NCBI GenBank assembly: GCA_016208645.1
Contig: JACQXP010000056.1
Location: 1 to 6,623 of the forward strand
Direction of reading: 5' to 3'
Origin: Candidatus Methylomirabilota bacterium
GTDB taxonomy: Bacteria > Methylomirabilota > Methylomirabilia > Methylomirabilales > 2-02-FULL-66-22
DNA: 6,623 nucleotides
In this document: positions 6,276-6,623 of the stretch, in pieces
Position numbering within the stretch: the first letter of the stretch is position 1
How the letters are laid out: each line of letters begins with the position of its first letter
Notes under the pieces: model-generated
Database searches by the model: none
Seen by the model: the letters and a program-made list of their open reading frames with translations, nothing else
Told to the model about the DNA's origin: nothing
Program-made: the position numbers and the translations under genes

Positions 6276-6623
6276 ATGGTGGAGGCGCTGATCAGGCGGA
6301 CGCGGCAGCTCGACGCCCTCCGGGCGGTCAGCGCCGAGATCACCCGCGAGCTGGACCTCCCGACCCTCCTGCGGCTCATCGTCCGGCGGGCGGCGGAACT
6401 GGTTGGCGCCGCCTCGGGCACGGTCTTCCTGTGGGACGAACGGGACCAGGTGCTCGTCCCGGAGGCCTGGCACGGCTTCGGCGAGTGGCGGAAGGGGGTG
6501 CGGCTGCAGCTCGGGGAGGCGGTGGCGGGCACGGTGGCCGAGTGGCGGCGGGGGATGATCGTAAACGACTACCGGATAGCCCCCTATGCCCACACCCCCA
6601 CGCTGGAGCGCACCGGGATTACC
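6276..6623 (+). CDS. GAF-domain signalling protein, 3' end outside window
   Basis: The first 116 residues of a protein that runs off the window end. Residues about 1-28 form an amphipathic helical linker (RRTRQLDALRAVSAEITREL), and from about 30 a GAF domain begins: LLRLIVRRAAELVGAASG, then FLWDERD, GEAVAGTVAEW and IVNDYRIAPYAH. GAF domains of this type sense small ligands or redox state, usually at the front of histidine kinases, diguanylate cyclases or sigma-54 activators; the output domain lies outside the window. Just before the ATG the same frame reads ITERKR, the sequence typical of the end of a PAS/PAC domain, but a TGA at 6255-6257 precedes it directly and no PAS-like sequence lies further up. 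No good ribosome-binding site precedes the ATG at 6276; GTG at 6279 is an alternative. The GAF call is solid; the start is uncertain. Confidence 0.85.
   Translation, partial: MVEALIRRTRQLDALRAVSAEITRELDLPTLLRLIVRRAAELVGAASGTVFLWDERDQVLVPEAWHGFGEWRKGVRLQLGEAVAGTVAEWRRGMIVNDYRIAPYAHTPTLERTGIT

Noticed and set aside
5690..6532. A 280-codon minus-strand open frame across the csp gene and following gap
   Set aside because: It runs opposite two real + strand genes and through GC hairpins; its translation is Arg/Ser/Pro-rich without a domain.

Overview
The window is very GC-rich (around 70% by eye) with compact genes. All seven genes read on the + strand. Codons strongly favour G or C in the third position. 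Nothing visible indicates a phage, plasmid or insertion sequence. The content (short Ppx/GppA, HNH protein, LysM protein, UvrB, TIG/PD40 secreted protein, cold-shock protein, GAF sensor) and the style suggest a chromosomal segment of an uncultured soil-type bacterium, perhaps Methylomirabilota/Rokubacteria or a deltaproteobacterial relative. That placement is inference only; no marker gene here fixes it.

Layout: positions 1-888 hold the 3' part of a Ppx/GppA phosphatase gene. A 173-base gap follows, with a GC hairpin and a good promoter-like site. Then come an HNH-nuclease-family gene (1062-1607) and, 13 bases later, a small exported LysM protein (1621-2091), which look like one transcription unit. 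uvrB (2204-4249) is complete, with all expected helicase motifs, and carries an in-frame 14-residue tandem duplication near its C-terminal end. Next is a secreted protein with three TIG/IPT Ig-like domains and three PD40-type propeller repeats (4320-5663). A cold-shock protein (5789-5989), a run of three GC hairpins, and the start of a GAF-domain signalling protein (6276 to the window end) complete the window.

The genes do not form an evident single pathway. UvrB is nucleotide excision repair, Ppx/GppA is polyphosphate or (p)ppGpp metabolism, and the cold-shock protein binds RNA or single-stranded DNA. The LysM and TIG/PD40 proteins are probably envelope or extracellular proteins.

The least ordinary features lie around uvrB and the TIG/PD40 gene: the UvrB duplication; 7-base repeats of the form YYTYACG (and their complements) at both ends of the TIG/PD40 gene, forming part of its signal-peptide coding sequence at one end and a long hairpin two bases after its stop codon at the other; and the break of its 144-base propeller repeat exactly at that stop. 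I found no clear novel multi-gene system such as a defence locus.
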